From Arthonia radiata (taxonomy: Eukaryota; Ascomycota; Arthoniomycetes; Arthoniales; Arthoniaceae): DNA of 64,000 bases. The DNA is taken from contig PSQN01000003.1 in assembly GCA_002989075.1 (NCBI GenBank), forward strand, positions 2,608,340 to 2,672,339, written 5' to 3'. Both the position numbers and the translations under genes were made by a program. The notes below the pieces were generated by a model. It was not told the origin of the DNA, ran no database searches, and saw only the letters and a list, made by a program, of their open reading frames with translations. Each line of letters opens with the position of its first letter. Position 1 is the stretch's first letter. Below are positions 10,345-24,077 of this stretch, one piece after another.

Positions 10345-12700
10345 ATGCAACGCTTGCAGGAACGAGATGACCCACCACATCCGACCACCCTCAACACACA
10401 CTCATTTCCTCGTTATGAATCTCCGTCCGCCAAATCATCGTCAACAGATCCGGCAAGCATTCTCATGGGAAGTCCAGACTCTCTGACACGTAGCCCGCCT
10501 AGCCATCCATCAGACGCGGGACCCGAGCGGAGCCACAGCGACATCTTCGATACGCAAGACGAAAACGATACACCCGTGGACACCGATGGCGAGCAAGATG
10601 ATCGAAGTAAAAGTGTTCTTGCTGAGCTTCCAATCGAGATTCAAAGTCTCATGGAACGCTTTCTTGAGTCCCTATCCTTGAAAAGCTCAAGCGCGGCGCT
10701 CTCCATCGACCGCGTTGCGGAGCTGTATCAGGATTTCTATATACACGTAGAGACTCAAATTGCGACTCATATCGCCGCGCTGTCGTCAAAGCTGGCGCGC
10801 GAGAAGTCCCCGGCACCCTCGGTATCCTCTGCAGGCTCGGCTTCCTCGGGAAGAGGTGGTAGGCGGGGACCGCGAGACAAACCGCTTCCCCGAAAACGAG
10901 AATCAGAGCTGCCAATGCTCACGGCTTCAGAGGTATCAGAAAGGCGGAAGACCAGACGACAGCTCGAGATGAAAAAGCTGGCCATGGAAGAAGCGGTCGA
11001 ACGTGGAGTCTGCGAGCGGGTATACCCTCGATTATGGCGGCACAGCTCGACAGACGACGAGTCTAGAGATGCCAAGCTGCGGTCGAGAGCAGCAGCACTT
11101 TCGGTCGTAGGTGTTAACCTCAAAGAGCTGCTCTCGACTGCAATGTCGAGCGAAAATGGCTCCACACCAGACCCATCAGTAGCCGCCAATACTGAGAAAG
11201 TCTCAGTCCGAGAGAAGCTTGTAGAGGCTCGAGCGAGTCTTGAACAGATCAATGAGGATCGCTACCCACAGGCCAAGCTTCAAAGCCTGTCAAATGTCCA
11301 TCAGATAATCGTCGATTCTTTGTCTCAACTCTTTCCGTCGTCCTCGTCTGCAGATGAGATATTGCCCACCCTTATTTATGTTATTATCATATCCTCTCCG
11401 GAAAGCCTCAACGTTGTGTCTAACCTACTCTTCATTCAGCGGGTAAGTCTTAGAGCCTCCACACGTTTCGTTCTATTGCCTGGCAAAGTTTGCCAGGCAG
11501 TCAACGCGCCGGCGCAGTCTCAAATACTTCGTTCGCAACCGTGAATGAATCTCAGAAGGTGCTGTGCTGACATCTTAATCTTAGTTCCGCAACCAGTCGA
11601 AACTCGATGGTGAAGCTGCGTATTGCCTTACGAACTTGGAAGCCGCCATTGCCTTTCTTGAGACTGTCGATCTGTCGTCGATCCGAAGGGATGAGATGCC
11701 AGAAGGTCCACACAAGCATAATACGAGCGACAGCGGACCCTCAACGCCGAGAGCCGAGAAGTCGAATCCCATGTATCGAGGGCTACCGCTATCGCCACCA
11801 CATCCCGTCAGCTCAGGGCCGAAGTCTCCAAAGCATTCGCGTCGAATGAGCCAGCTCATGTCTTCGAAGCCCGCCAATCCGCTCGAAGCAGCTTCAGAAG
11901 CTGTGGACTCCGCATACGATGCCATGCACAACGCTCTGGACGGTAGCTTTAAATTCTTGTTTGGGCGCATTCGAGAGAAGCAGGCAACGCAGTCTCCTGC
12001 TGGAGACACTCGTACCCCGAAAACGCTCGAGGATGCCCGAAGGCTCGTGACACAGGAGGACCAAGGGGAATTGGGAGACGACGATGGGGACGAGGGCGTT
12101 TTGCATGGGCTTGGTGTGCAGGGAACAATATTCAGTCCAGCGTCACGAGACGAGGCAAGCAGCCGAATGCTTGAACTGATCGGCGGGAAGCGCAGCACTC
12201 CGAGCATCGAAAGCATTGCCAGCACGAACAAAACACCCATCATTAATGGCACGCCAGACAAGACGAAGAGCGACAATGCTAGCATCACATCGCAAGCCTC
12301 AAGTAGTGGTGTATCTACGGCTTCTACTCCGCAGCAGCCAACGACCGGATACAACAACGCTGTGGAACAGGTGCGGAGCTTTGGCAATTCGCTGAATCCG
12401 CTGAATTTCAAGAGCTTTTCCATGCGTGGGTTTGCTCGCACTCCCTCTGGTAGTGGACCACCTCTGAATAAAGCCTCGCCTGCACCCGCTCAAAATCTGG
12501 ACGGGGCGCAGGTGGACGGTGCTATTCCTGACGCAATGTCCCGGCCAACGTCCGGAGCGGTAGACCTGAGCATTATTGCTCCGCCAATCGAGCGATTCAG
12601 GATGTTGAAAGAGGCCAGAGAGCTGAACGGGTTTGATATCGAGTTGTTGCTCAGAGACTACCAGCGACTGTCCGATGTTGTGGGAGTCCTGCGGTCATGA
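10345..12700 (+). CDS. VPS9: VPS9-domain Rab5 guanine nucleotide exchange factor
   Basis: Predicted to activate Rab5/Vps21-type GTPases on early endosomes. Exons 10345-11442 and 11585-12700 (intron 142 nt, GTAAGT...TTAG) give 737 residues. The VPS9 domain spans roughly residues 210-400: CERVYPRLWRHSSTDDE, then SADEILPTLIYVIIISSP with the catalytic Asp and Tyr, VSNLLFIQRFRNQSKLDGEA across the splice site, and CLTNLEAAIAFLETVD. The N-terminal 90 residues and the long Ser/Pro-rich C-terminal half are low complexity. I see no CUE domain, so it is closer in layout to Muk1 than to yeast Vps9. The residues at the end (FDIELLLRDYQRLSDVV) form a predicted helix. Confidence 0.9.
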
Positions 12701-14403
<1,703 letters not shown>

Positions 14404-15334
14404 GATTCTGGCCATTGAAGACACCATGCAAAAAGACCACTTGCATGTGGGGGTCGAGGGGCAGAGCAAGCCCACCCTGGCGTTTGATGTCTCTCAGAAA
14501 CGTGGCGAAACAAAGCCCCCAATCCTCCATTACTCCCCCACGGACGGAATTCCTATGCAACAGCACTGCACCTCGTCTAGGCCGATGGCTTATTACCATC
14601 ATGAGATGCCTGGCCAGCCTCATTTGGGCAAGAACAGACCGGCATTCCTTACTGAAGGATCCGGGGCTCAAGCTCGAACAGCATCATGCGCTGGCGAGCA
14701 TTAAATGTAAGCGAGCGAAGCCTTACCAATCGCAATCGCACGGGTTCCGAGTATCTATCCACGCGCACTTCGTTGCGAGCCATGGACCTCTATTAGACCT
14801 CCATGGCCATAAGAGTTTCAAGTGAATGTGAGATTTAGGCTTCGCTGGCTTTCGTCGTGGACACGTAAGTTCAGTGGCGGAGGAACGACATGGTCTGCTG
14901 AAAAGGCGTTAGAATCCAACGTATCACTACGCGAGCCCAGGGTTTGGAATAGCATTGATGTTGATGCAGGGTCCACCCTGGATACAACGTTGAGTCTTCA
15001 GCATGGGCGGATATCAGTCAGAAGGCTCCATGCATGCACAGAACAGTCAGGAACATGTGCGACCGCCATGATGCTGTGTACTGTTTCTCTCCTAGTCCTC
15101 CCTCCTTCGAGACCTCCTGCAAAATCTTCCCTGACGCCACTATACGCCTCATACATCATCGTTTGACATCAGCTCCTGTAACGCCTGCTGATAGAGTGCT
15201 TACGTGGCCGTAAATGCGTACAAGAACTCGATGCCAATGCCAATACTGATGTGAAGTAAATACTTTGATCAGATATCTTTGAGCTTACAGCACTAGCCTA
15301 CTTACATTGAATCAGCTGGCTCTGACTTGTAACC
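14404..15334. other. Intergenic, no gene recognised
   Basis: About 930 bp following DAHP synthase. Plus-strand frames at 14292-14825 and 14822-15166 have no family content and odd composition. I see no supported gene here. Confidence 0.45.
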
Positions 15335-15762
15335 ATGGGCCTTGCCAAGACGTTTTCAATGCACTCGAACGCAGATCCTCGCGTCATTGAGTACAAATGC
15401 CTCTTTGACGAGCGCACCACCCGTCATCCCGACGATTGGCGGCGCTTCGCGGCAGAACAATGGATCCCAAGTGGCTACCTCCCCACTGTTACGGAAGAGG
15501 CGAAGCACGAAGGAGACAAGGTTATGTTCTACACGAAAGACCACCATGGTTTGGGTCGGCCGAAGAACAAAACAGACTGGGGCAAAGTGAACACGTCCAT
15601 GTTCCGGAATGATCTGAAAGAGTTGAACGTGCATGACTCAAATGGCTTGCTCAGGGACACTGCCCCAAGACCCATGGCGAGGGATTCAAGCCTGTGGAGT
15701 GGAATGCCATTATCCCGGTGAAGCCAGAGACTTTACCACCAGGCGTGCCCAAACGGTCGTGA
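15335..15762 (+). CDS. Hypothetical protein, 119 residues, two exons
   Basis: I model two exons, 15335-15586 and 15655-15762, joined over a 68-nt intron (GTGAAC...CTCAG, with TGACTCA as a possible branch site). The unspliced frame ends in a low-quality tail, whereas splicing joins NKTDWGK to GHCPKTHGEGFKPVEW and ends PPGVPKRS. The protein starts MGLAKTFSMHSNADPRV and contains HPDDWRRFAAEQWIPSGYLP, YTKDHHGLGRPKNK and VEWNAIIPVKPETLPPG. It has no signal peptide or membrane span, is charged and aromatic-rich, and I recognise no family. GTGAAC is a weak donor, so the splice is an inference. Confidence 0.5.
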
Positions 15763-16335
15763 GATGGTTTGGAATCTCAGATGGATTCTCTTGGAGTGCA
15801 TGGGGATGAGTACTGTTCCTACTGCTATGGAATCTTAGCCAACGAAACGTATAGCACTCTGAACTGCCGAGCATGCACGCAAGTCTTCTTCTGTTGATCA
15901 TGTTGCGGGACCAATTCCACCTGTACGCTCTATCGTGAGAGTGCATGATCGAAGAGGGCGGCAACTTATTCTGTCAAGTACGATGTGTCCGGCATATGTG
16001 AGACGATCTTGACAGCTGTCGTGGCCAGAGGGAGTGCCGCAGACTTTGCAGTCGGCGCGTACACGTACTCTTTCCTAGGTCAAGAGCCCCAAGAACGCCT
16101 TCCACCAATCGCGTGTCGGTGCCTTGCAGAGGCCAAGCCCAAGAAGGCCAAACCCCACCGCTAGTCTCGCCTCATCCGTGCTCAACGTCCTTGCGATATC
16201 ATTCCTGTTTCTCCAATTACTGCCAACCTTTTCCCTCATTCGCGTTGCCTCGCACGCAGACACGCACCCAACACCAGCCTCTCATTCGCCCACACGTTGC
16301 TATCATTTCGCCCTCAGAGCAGCTCTTGTACGTAG
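15763..16335. other. Promoter region of the Ca2+/H+ exchanger
   Basis: 573 bp. The part nearest the exchanger start is pyrimidine-rich, as in many fungal leaders. No gene recognised. Confidence 0.45.
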
Positions 16336-18923
16336 ATGGAAGAAGCTGACGAACCACCTTTATCGCGCTTCACAGACCGCGTCCACTCCACCGCTCGATC
16401 CACCGCCTCTGATCGCGGTCCCTCTACCAGGTCGGAGTCTCCTCACCCCTACTCCGCTGCTCGAAACAGCGTTACCACCTCTTCCAAGCCCCTCAAGTCC
16501 AGTCCGCTCGCAGACAATGGTCGCCATACCAGGCATGCCGATGGCAATCGTGTCAATGGGGAGCCAAAAGCACACAATGTTGTCCCAGACGTTAGACCCG
16601 CAAACCCACCTCCTCCCGCTCCGCCGCCTGCCAATGCTCAACTTGATTCCGAGAAAGACACCGCCTTAGCAGGTGCCGAGAAGCCGCCTTGGCCGCAAAG
16701 AATCAAGGCGGGCTCAAAACGCTTCATGATACACTTCAAAGATGCTATCTTCCATAGCTGGATGAACCTCCTACTATTGTTCGTTCCCCTCGGCATTGCC
16801 ATGGAATTTGCGCCTCTGCCGGGGCACGCTAAGCCTACAATCGTTTTCTCATTGAATGCGATTGCCATCATACCACTGGCCGGACTTCTCGCCCACGCGA
16901 CAGAGTGTGTCGCTGGGTCTATGGGAGACACGTGGGCTTCATTGCTCAACGTTACCTTTGGCAACGCTGTGGAATTGATTATTTTCATCATAGCTCTAGC
17001 TAAGGATCAGATCACGACTGTCCAGGCAGCAATCATGGGCTCCATCCTGGCCAACTTGCTGCTGATTCTGGGCATGGCATTTCTGTGCGGAGGCCTTCGA
17101 TTCCAAGAGCAAATCTACAACAGCACTGTGACCCAAATGAGTGCCTGCTTGCTGAGTCTCAGTGTTGTCAGCTTGCTCCTCCCTGTGAGTACGAGTGCCT
17201 TTCCCACCGGAGTCCAACGTGGTAGCTAATGCATTCAATGCAGACTGCGTTTCATGCGTCATTCTCTGACAACGTCAATGCTGATGCTGCGACGACAAAG
17301 ATCAGTCGCGGTACCAGCGTCATTTTACTCATCATATATGTGTTGTACCTTCTGTTTCAGTTGAAGTCGCACGCATATCTGTACGCCAGCACACCACAGC
17401 ATATCATTGATGAGGAGTCCCACCCGGGGCTGCTCGCTGATATCATGAGCTCGAGCTCCAGTGATAGCAGTTCCTCCAGCAGTGACACGGACAGCTCCCT
17501 CGGGTCGCATGCAACTGCGAAGAAGCGTTTCAAGCGCGCAGTCAAGAAGCGTATGCGTCGCAAATCCAGTGCTAGCTCTACCACTGCTGGATCGCCACCT
17601 TCTGCAAACATGTCCGTCATTGATGAAAAGAAGAGCTCCCGAGATGATCAGACTTCTTCGCCAAGTCAGGAAGGCGGCTACTTTGATTTGCCTCGAACGA
17701 ATACACAGGCGTCTGCAGGTGCCATTTTTAGTGGTGATGAGGCTGACACGGACGGCGAGAACGACCGTGGTTTTACGAGTCCGCATGTTCGTGATTTTGA
17801 AGCCGAGCACGGGGGAAGCTCAAAGCATTCAGCCAAGTCAATCCGGAAGCGAAAGCACAGAAAGCCCAAGCGCAAGGGTCGCAAGTATGCGAAAGACGGC
17901 CAGTCACGCACCAAAGAAACCGTAGCTATCTCTGACGGACCAGCTTCGACTGTCGAGCAAGAGCGACATCAACCTCATCTGCGCGTGGAGTTCAAGGAAG
18001 AGTCAGACAAGGAAGACGCCCCGGCTGGGACTTCTGCCAGGCGTGGTTTCACCCGGCAGGTGTCTCGTCCGATGTTTCGCCCGCCGCCTCTACCCAGCCT
18101 ACTATCAAACACTGTCTTCACCAACGCACCTCCAGCGGCCCGCACTCCCGGTCAAACGGCGCAACCTGCACCTTTCTCCATCGCTCATCGCTCTGTGGCC
18201 CACCGTTCAGCCGGTCTACGCCGCACGAGCTCTCTCCCGGACCGTCTCGATCGCCCCGTCTCCACGCGCGGTGCGTCTCAAGCCGGCCGCTCCAGCGACG
18301 CTGCTAATAACGCCGCCCACCGCGCACCCGGTCTTGCGCCCAATGTCGCTGACGTCGCTCGGGAAGACCGCGAGGAGGAAGGCAAAAAGCCCGCCATGTC
18401 GCGCACTGCGGCGGTCGTCCTCCTTCTGTGCACAACCGGTCTGGTCGCCTTCTGCGCCGAGCTTGCCGTCGACGTCATCCCTGAGATGGTGGAAGACACC
18501 ACCGTCAGTCTTGCGTTCATTGGTCTCATCGTCCTTCCGATTGTCGGCAACGCCGCCGAGCACGTCACGGCCGTCGTCGTGGCCTCGAAGAACAAGATGG
18601 ATCTAGCGATCGGGGTAGCGGTCGGGTCGAGCATCCAGATCGCGCTATTCGTGACGCCTGTCGTCGTCTTGCTCGGCTGGATCATGGGCAAGGAGATGAG
18701 CCTGTATTTCAACCTCTTTGAGACGGTGAGTCTTTTCGTGACGGCATTCGTCATCAATTTCTTGATCCTCGATGGGCGGAGCAATTATCTGGAGGGGAGC
18801 TTGTTGATTGCTGCCTATGTCATCATTGCGGTTGCTGCGTTCTTCTATCCGAATACCGGTGATCAGAGTCAGCTAGGTGGGGGAGATGGGCCGGAGATCG
18901 TGCGTCGTCTGATGATGGGATGA
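16336..18923 (+). CDS. VCX1: Ca2+/H+ antiporter (CAX/Vcx1 family) with long cytosolic loop
   Basis: Vacuolar-type calcium/proton exchanger of the CaCA superfamily. Exons 16336-17184 and 17244-18923 (59-nt intron) give 842 residues, about twice yeast Vcx1 (411). Residues 1-125 are a Pro/Ser-rich tail. The first repeat has helices and the motif LLNVTFGNAVELIIFI. The second repeat, from about residue 668, has LIVLPIVGNAAEHVTAVVVA and GSSIQIALFVTPVVVLLGW. These two GNAxE motifs hold the ion-binding glutamates. Between the repeats lies an insert of about 335 residues, with a poly-Ser/Asp stretch near its start, then Lys/Arg-rich and Ser-rich blocks. The transport core is intact; the loop is probably disordered and may be regulatory. 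Confidence 0.92.
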
Positions 18924-19507
18924 TACAAACGAAGGCGCTTCAGCATGGCTGCAGTGGATGCGTGGGAACGATCTACAGCGGTTGTTGCGGGACGTGTTCG
19001 ATATCCACGAACGGCATTCTGTGCTCGGTACATCTCACCAACCTCCGTGAGCAAACGAATACATGATAACACTCCTGCAACGAGATGAAGCGCTGCTGTT
19101 CGTTGCTTGTCACTGAAGCTTCTCTGCCTGGAAGCGTTCTTCGTGCGTTGCGCCATCCTCTCCTCATGTATCGTCGTACTATGAGCCTAGCACTCCAGCT
19201 AGTCTGCAGTCGACCAGCTGCCTCTCGCCTTCCCTTTGCTATATTTCATAGCACTTCGTATCCGACAGATCGTTTGTTTCAATTATCAAACCACCGGGCT
19301 TCGGCACTGATGTCACCGAATGCAAAGCTTGCGTTCAAAAATTGTAGCAACTCGCGCCCTTGCCATGACCATCGTCAACCTGCGTGACCCCTTTCACTCA
19401 AGCTGTACTATAATTCAAACACCGCAGCTTAAGACTCGACACACCACAGCACCCCTCAACCCGCCATTACCTCAGCTAAGCACACCTAACGCATTTGGAC
19501 ACTCGCC
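18924..19507. other. Promoter region of the Tda3-like oxidoreductase
   Basis: 584 bp without a supported gene; the last ~120 bp are C/A-rich, as in a leader. Confidence 0.45.
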
Positions 19508-20837
19508 ATGCCCTCCTCCACCACCATCTTAACAGAGCCCCCTCAAACCCTCATCCTCGGCGCCGGCATCATCGGCCTCAGCACAGCCTTCTACCTCTCC
19601 CAACCGCCCTCCACCACACCTCCCCATACCATCACCCTCCTCGACCCCTCCCCCCACCTCTTCGCCTCCGCCTCGGGCTACGCAGGCGGCTTCCTCGCGC
19701 GTGACTGGTTCAGCCCGTCCGTCGCCGCCCTCGGCGCGCTCTCCTTCGACCTGCACAAAGAGCTCGCTGAGCAGCACAACGGGCGCGAGCGCTGGGGCTA
19801 CAGCACCAGCACGGGCACGTCGCTGACCTCTGATCCGCGCGCGGGTGCGAACGGGAAAAGCGGACACGACTGGCTGATGGAAGGGCGGTCGCGCGCCGAT
19901 GTCAAGGGTGAGCATGAGTTTTTCGGGGAGAGCGAGGGGCCGGCGTGGTTGGCGCGACGGGAGGGCGACGAGGTGAGTGTGATTAGCGAGGGGGCGTCGA
20001 CGGCGCAGGTGGATCCAAGGCGGTTGAGTGAGTTTTTGTTGGAGAGAGTCAGGGAGAGGGGGGTGGAGGTTTTGCACCCGGCGAGGGCGAGTGGGGTGGT
20101 AAGGGATGAGGAGGGTGTGATTGTGAATGTTAGGGTTGAGACGGAGGGTTCGGAGCAGGTGGTGCAGTGCAGGCGTGTGGTCATCACGGCGGGTGCGTGG
20201 ACAGGGAGGGTGTTTGATACGCTGTTTCCGGCTGCGAAAAGGAAGCTGCCGATTTCGAGCTTGGCGGGGCACTCGTTGGTTGTGAGGAGTCCGCGGTGGG
20301 CGGCTGAGCATGAGGTGAAGGGGTGTCATGCTGTCTTCGGGACCGATGTGAATGGCTTCTCGCCTGAAGTTTTCTCGCGCATCGGTGGTGAGATATACAT
20401 CGCGGGTTTGAATGACGCGGGCCTGAAATTGCCTGAGGTCGCGGGCGATTCGAAGCCAGATCCGGAAGCTGTGCAGCGGTTGAGGGAAGTGGCGAGGCAG
20501 ATGTTGGGTATGCCGGGCAAAGAGGATGATTTGGAAATCGTGAGAGAGGGACTCTGCTTCCGCCCGGTTGCCAGAGGGAGCCCCATAGTAGGGAGATTAT
20601 CAGATGATATGTTGGATAAGACCAGGGGCGTTCGGACTAAGAGTGGTGGAGATGGCGGCATCTTCGTTGCGGCCGGTAAGTCATGATCCAGACACATCAG
20701 TGATATTTGCACTAACAATCTAATGTTCAGGTCATGGACCTTGGGGAATATCTCAGTCGCTCGGCACCGGCAAAGTGATGGCGGAGCTTGTCGAAGGCCG
20801 TGAGACTTCCGTTAACGTTCGTGGACTCGGACCATGA
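19508..20837 (+). CDS. TDA3: FAD-dependent oxidoreductase, DAO family (Tda3-like)
   Basis: Exons 19508-20675 and 20731-20837 (55-nt intron) give 424 residues. The Rossmann nucleotide-binding motif LILGAGIIGLSTAFYLS is near residue 15, and an acidic LLDPSP follows, as expected for FAD ribose binding. SASGYAGGFLARDW, VVITAGAWTGRV and the C-terminal GIFVAAGHGPWGISQSLGTG (across the splice site) fit the D-amino-acid-oxidase/Tda3 group. Yeast Tda3 is a poorly understood oxidoreductase involved in endosome-to-Golgi traffic; the substrate here is unknown. Many fungi carry several DAO-family paralogues, so the symbol is tentative. Convergent with the CDK gene, with 41 bp between stops. Confidence 0.82.
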
Positions 20838-20878
20838 GTGCTATGTGATCAATTATGGTACTCTCGGAACGGGACCTT

Positions 20879-22210
20879 TCAGCCAGCATCTCGTGACGTA
20901 AAGATTGTGCTGAAATCAGCATTGCCGCCTTCGATCTTGGGAGCCTCTCCGCGAATGGGAGCATTAGGACTGGCCACCTTTCGTCGCTTCTCTTGCCCGG
21001 CTTTAGATGGGAAACTCGGGAACATAGCTGGATGCTTTGGTCTCGGATCCTCTGTGAAGTACGGATGAGTCAACACCTCATCAGCAGTTGGTCTAGTCGT
21101 GGGATTCATCGACAGCAGCGAAGATAGCAGAGCAGTGCCACCCGGGCTGAGGAACGTGAAACGGTCGCGAAGATTCGACGTAAGATCAGTCTGTGATCGA
21201 GGTAAGCGCAACGACTTTGCGTTTGGCAGACGCTTGAAACCCGGCCAAGACTGCTCCGTCGGTATACCACAAAGCTCGAATATCATCGATAGCTGCCTCA
21301 CCTCGTTCGAACCTTGAAGCAGTGGCTCTTTACCCAAGAGCTCGCCGAAGATGCATCCGATACTCCACATGTCAATAGCCTGATCATACGTCTCCGTGCC
21401 GAGCAGCAACTCAGGCGCACGATACCAAAGCGTCACAACAAGCTGGGTCATGGGAGGCGGAGGGTTGCCAAAGTATCTTGCCATGCCAAAATCTGCGATC
21501 TTGATCTCGCCGCGATTGTTCATGAGGATGTTGGACGTCTTCAAATCCCGATGCAGAATCCAATGGTCCTGCAAATACCCCACGGCGGACGTCAGCTGCC
21601 GCATGACAGTCTTGATCTCAGATGGAGAGAACGGGTCCTGCATGTCTTCCTGGAGGGACTTCAGGTCATGCTCCAAGAATTCCATTACCAGATAGACCTG
21701 ATCTAATTGACTGCCCGTCACGACCTCCTTGAGCTCGACGATGTGTTGATGCCTCGTGTCCATGAGACACTGAATCTCGCGCAGACCTGTGACAGGTATA
21801 CCATCGCGCATGCTTGAGTCAATCTTGAGCTTCTTGACCGCCACCACCTCGCCTGTTACTGAATCTTTCGCTCTCGACACCCAACCGTATGAGCCTTCCT
21901 CGATATGATTTAGCACTTCGAAGTTGTCTACGCTTCGGCATGGATTCCAAGTTGGGGCGGTGGGCCGCAACAGCTTGATCGCTTCTGGCGCATCATCCTG
22001 ACCTGATGACTCGTCTGAGACTTTTTGCTTCTTCGCTGTACGCAGAGCCTCAGCCTTTGCAGATGCCTCTGCACGCTGTTGTTGCTCTTGCACCTCTTGC
22101 TCACGAGCCTTCTCTGCTTTCTTGCGCTTTTTATCTTCCCTCTCCCGCTTGCGAGCAGCTTCTGCAACGGCATCCTCCTCTGTATCCGCCCACCGTGAGC
22201 CACCAGCCAT
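20879..22210 (-). CDS. cdk11: CDK11/PITSLRE-type cyclin-dependent kinase
   Basis: Single exon, 443 residues. I start at the ATG at 22210 (MAGGSRWADTEED); the frame stays open 9 nt upstream but only with a GTG. Residues 15-65 are a charged coiled region rich in Lys/Arg/Glu. The kinase domain begins near residue 96: IEEGSYGWVSRAKD glycine loop (the CDK11 form EEG), catalytic Lys126, cyclin-binding helix PVTGLREI (139-146, a variant of PITSLRE), HRDLKTSN with Asp222, and the DFG Asp240, then MTQLVVTLWYRAPELL. CDK11 kinases act in transcription and splicing, and in S. pombe with Mediator. The end carries a basic segment (KRRKVASP). It starts 169 bp from the divergent NDUFAF7 gene. Confidence 0.9.
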   Translation of the reverse strand: MAGGSRWADTEEDAVAEAARKREREDKKRKKAEKAREQEVQEQQQRAEASAKAEALRTAKKQKVSDESSGQDDAPEAIKLLRPTAPTWNPCRSVDNFEVLNHIEEGSYGWVSRAKDSVTGEVVAVKKLKIDSSMRDGIPVTGLREIQCLMDTRHQHIVELKEVVTGSQLDQVYLVMEFLEHDLKSLQEDMQDPFSPSEIKTVMRQLTSAVGYLQDHWILHRDLKTSNILMNNRGEIKIADFGMARYFGNPPPPMTQLVVTLWYRAPELLLGTETYDQAIDMWSIGCIFGELLGKEPLLQGSNEVRQLSMIFELCGIPTEQSWPGFKRLPNAKSLRLPRSQTDLTSNLRDRFTFLSPGGTALLSSLLSMNPTTRPTADEVLTHPYFTEDPRPKHPAMFPSFPSKAGQEKRRKVASPNAPIRGEAPKIEGGNADFSTIFTSRDAG

Positions 22211-22379
22211 GATGCTCACCTTTCAGCCACGCAGAGACCTTTAATGCATTGAATGAAGCAATAGAAGTTGGGAATTAAATCGAACTTCCAAATGCGAAAG
22301 CGAGATGGAGATTGCCGCAAAGTCCGACGGAGAGCGATGTAGGTGAAGATGAGCTGATCATCAAGTCTCCTCCTTCAAT
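22211..22379. promoter_or_regulatory. Compact bidirectional promoter CDK11 / NDUFAF7
   Basis: Only 169 bp separate two divergent start codons, so both promoters and leaders must share this stretch. No individual site assigned. Confidence 0.5.
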
Positions 22380-24077
22380 ATGAGCTTTTGTGCCGGACGC
22401 TCCTATCGCTTGCTATCCCGGCGGGCTGCGCAATTACGCGAGCTTCCTACGTGCTCGCGACAGTCGTCAAGAAGATGGCAGTCCAGCAATGTTGGCCGCA
22501 AGTGGTCAACGCCATTGGCAAAGACGCTGGCTGAGGCAATTCAGGTAAACACGATTGTTTTGAGTCGCAACGCCGCACTCTACTGACGGATCTCTCGCAG
22601 ACGACTGGGCCGATCTCCATTGCCAACTACATTCGCCAATGCCTCACGTCCGACCTTGGAGGCTACTATACGCGCCAGGAAACAGCTGCGACCGACCAGT
22701 TCGGCAAATCTGGCGACTTCGTCACCTCCCCTGAGATATCACAAATCTTCGGGGAGCTGGTAGGAATATGGTTCGTCGCAGAATGGATGGCACAGGGAAG
22801 AAAGAGCGAGGATGTTCAACTCATCGAGCTGGGCCCAGGACGTGGCACATTGATGAGCGATGTCTTGAGGGTAATCAACCTTGATCCGAGAGTTTCAGCA
22901 CGAAGGGAAAGCTGAGATAGTGTAGAGCATACGTAACTTCCCACCAATGGCTAACAGTATCGAGACGATCTACCTAATCGAGTCCTCGCTCAACTTGCGC
23001 GAGAAGCAACACGCTCTTCTATGCGGCGATGCCCCTCTCCAGGAGCACGATGTTGGACACAAAAGCAAAAGCGAGCATCTGCCCAATGCCGACATTATCT
23101 GGACTGAGGACCTCAACTTCCTCCCCAAGGAATCCAACAAGACGCCGTTCATAATCGGCCACGAATTCTTCGATGCCCTACCTCTCCACGCCTTCCAATC
23201 CGTATCAGTGACTCCGCAGCAGCCAAAACAGACCATCGAGACGCCGACCGGCCCCATCAGCAATCCTGCCGCCGCAACCCAGGATGAGCCCAAGAACGAA
23301 TGGCGCGAGCTCCTCGTGTCGCCAACGCCGCCGCCGTCACCCTTCACCAAATCGAACAAGCCCAAAAGTGAAAGCAACGCCGAATTCGAGCTCTCACTTT
23401 CGCAAAGGCCCACAAACATGGCTCGACTGCTTCCAGAACTCTCACCGCGCTACAAGGCCCTGCTTTCACAGCCAGGCTCGACAATCGAGATCTCGGAATC
23501 CGCGCGCATCATCGCTGGGCAGATCGCGAATCTAATTGGCAATGCACCCAGCACGCCCTCCGTGACACCGGCGTCACGCCCGGCGCAGCCAAAACCAATG
23601 AAGAAAGAAGCGTCGGGTGCAGCGCTCATCGTCGATTACGGGCCGGCATCCTCGATTCCGATCTCGACGCTGCGTGGGATCAGAAACCACAAGCTGGTCT
23701 CGCCGTTCGAATCACCGGGTCTCGTCGATCTGAGCGCCGACGTCGACTTCGGCGCGCTCGTCGAAGCGGCGCTGGACGCAGATGATGGCGTTGAGGTGCA
23801 CGGACCTGTTGACCAGGGCTTTTGGCTGGAGGCGATGGGTGGCAGTGAGCGTGCCGCGGCATTGGCCAAGCGAACTAAGGTCGCTGAGGGTGGCGAGCAA
23901 GGTGCAGTGACGGGCGGTGCAGAGGGTAAGGAGATCAAGCAGCGGATCGAGAGTGGCTGGAAGAGACTTGTTGACCGTGGACCGAATGGTATGGGTAAGC
24001 TTTACAGGACGTTGGCGATAGTGCCGAGTCGAGGCGGGAAGAGGCCTGTGGGGTTTGGTGGTGATGTGGCAGGTTGA
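22380..24077 (+). CDS. NDUFAF7: NDUFAF7/MidA-type mitochondrial methyltransferase
   Basis: Family members symmetrically dimethylate an arginine of a complex I subunit (NDUFS2) in the mitochondrial matrix and are needed for complex I assembly. Exons 22380-22544, 22601-22870 and 22926-24077; introns of 56 and 55 nt; 528 residues. The N-terminus is Arg/Ser-rich ([18 protein letters not shown]) as in a mitochondrial presequence. Next come [43 protein letters not shown] and the SAM-binding [15 protein letters not shown], then [17 protein letters not shown] and [10 protein letters not shown] low-complexity insert of roughly 60-70 residues (Pro/Ser/Lys-rich) sits after the HAFQ motif. All expected family motifs are present. 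Confidence 0.92.

Noticed and set aside
14822-15166. Plus-strand frame of 114 codons
   Set aside because: No recognisable motif and no support from neighbours or splice signals.
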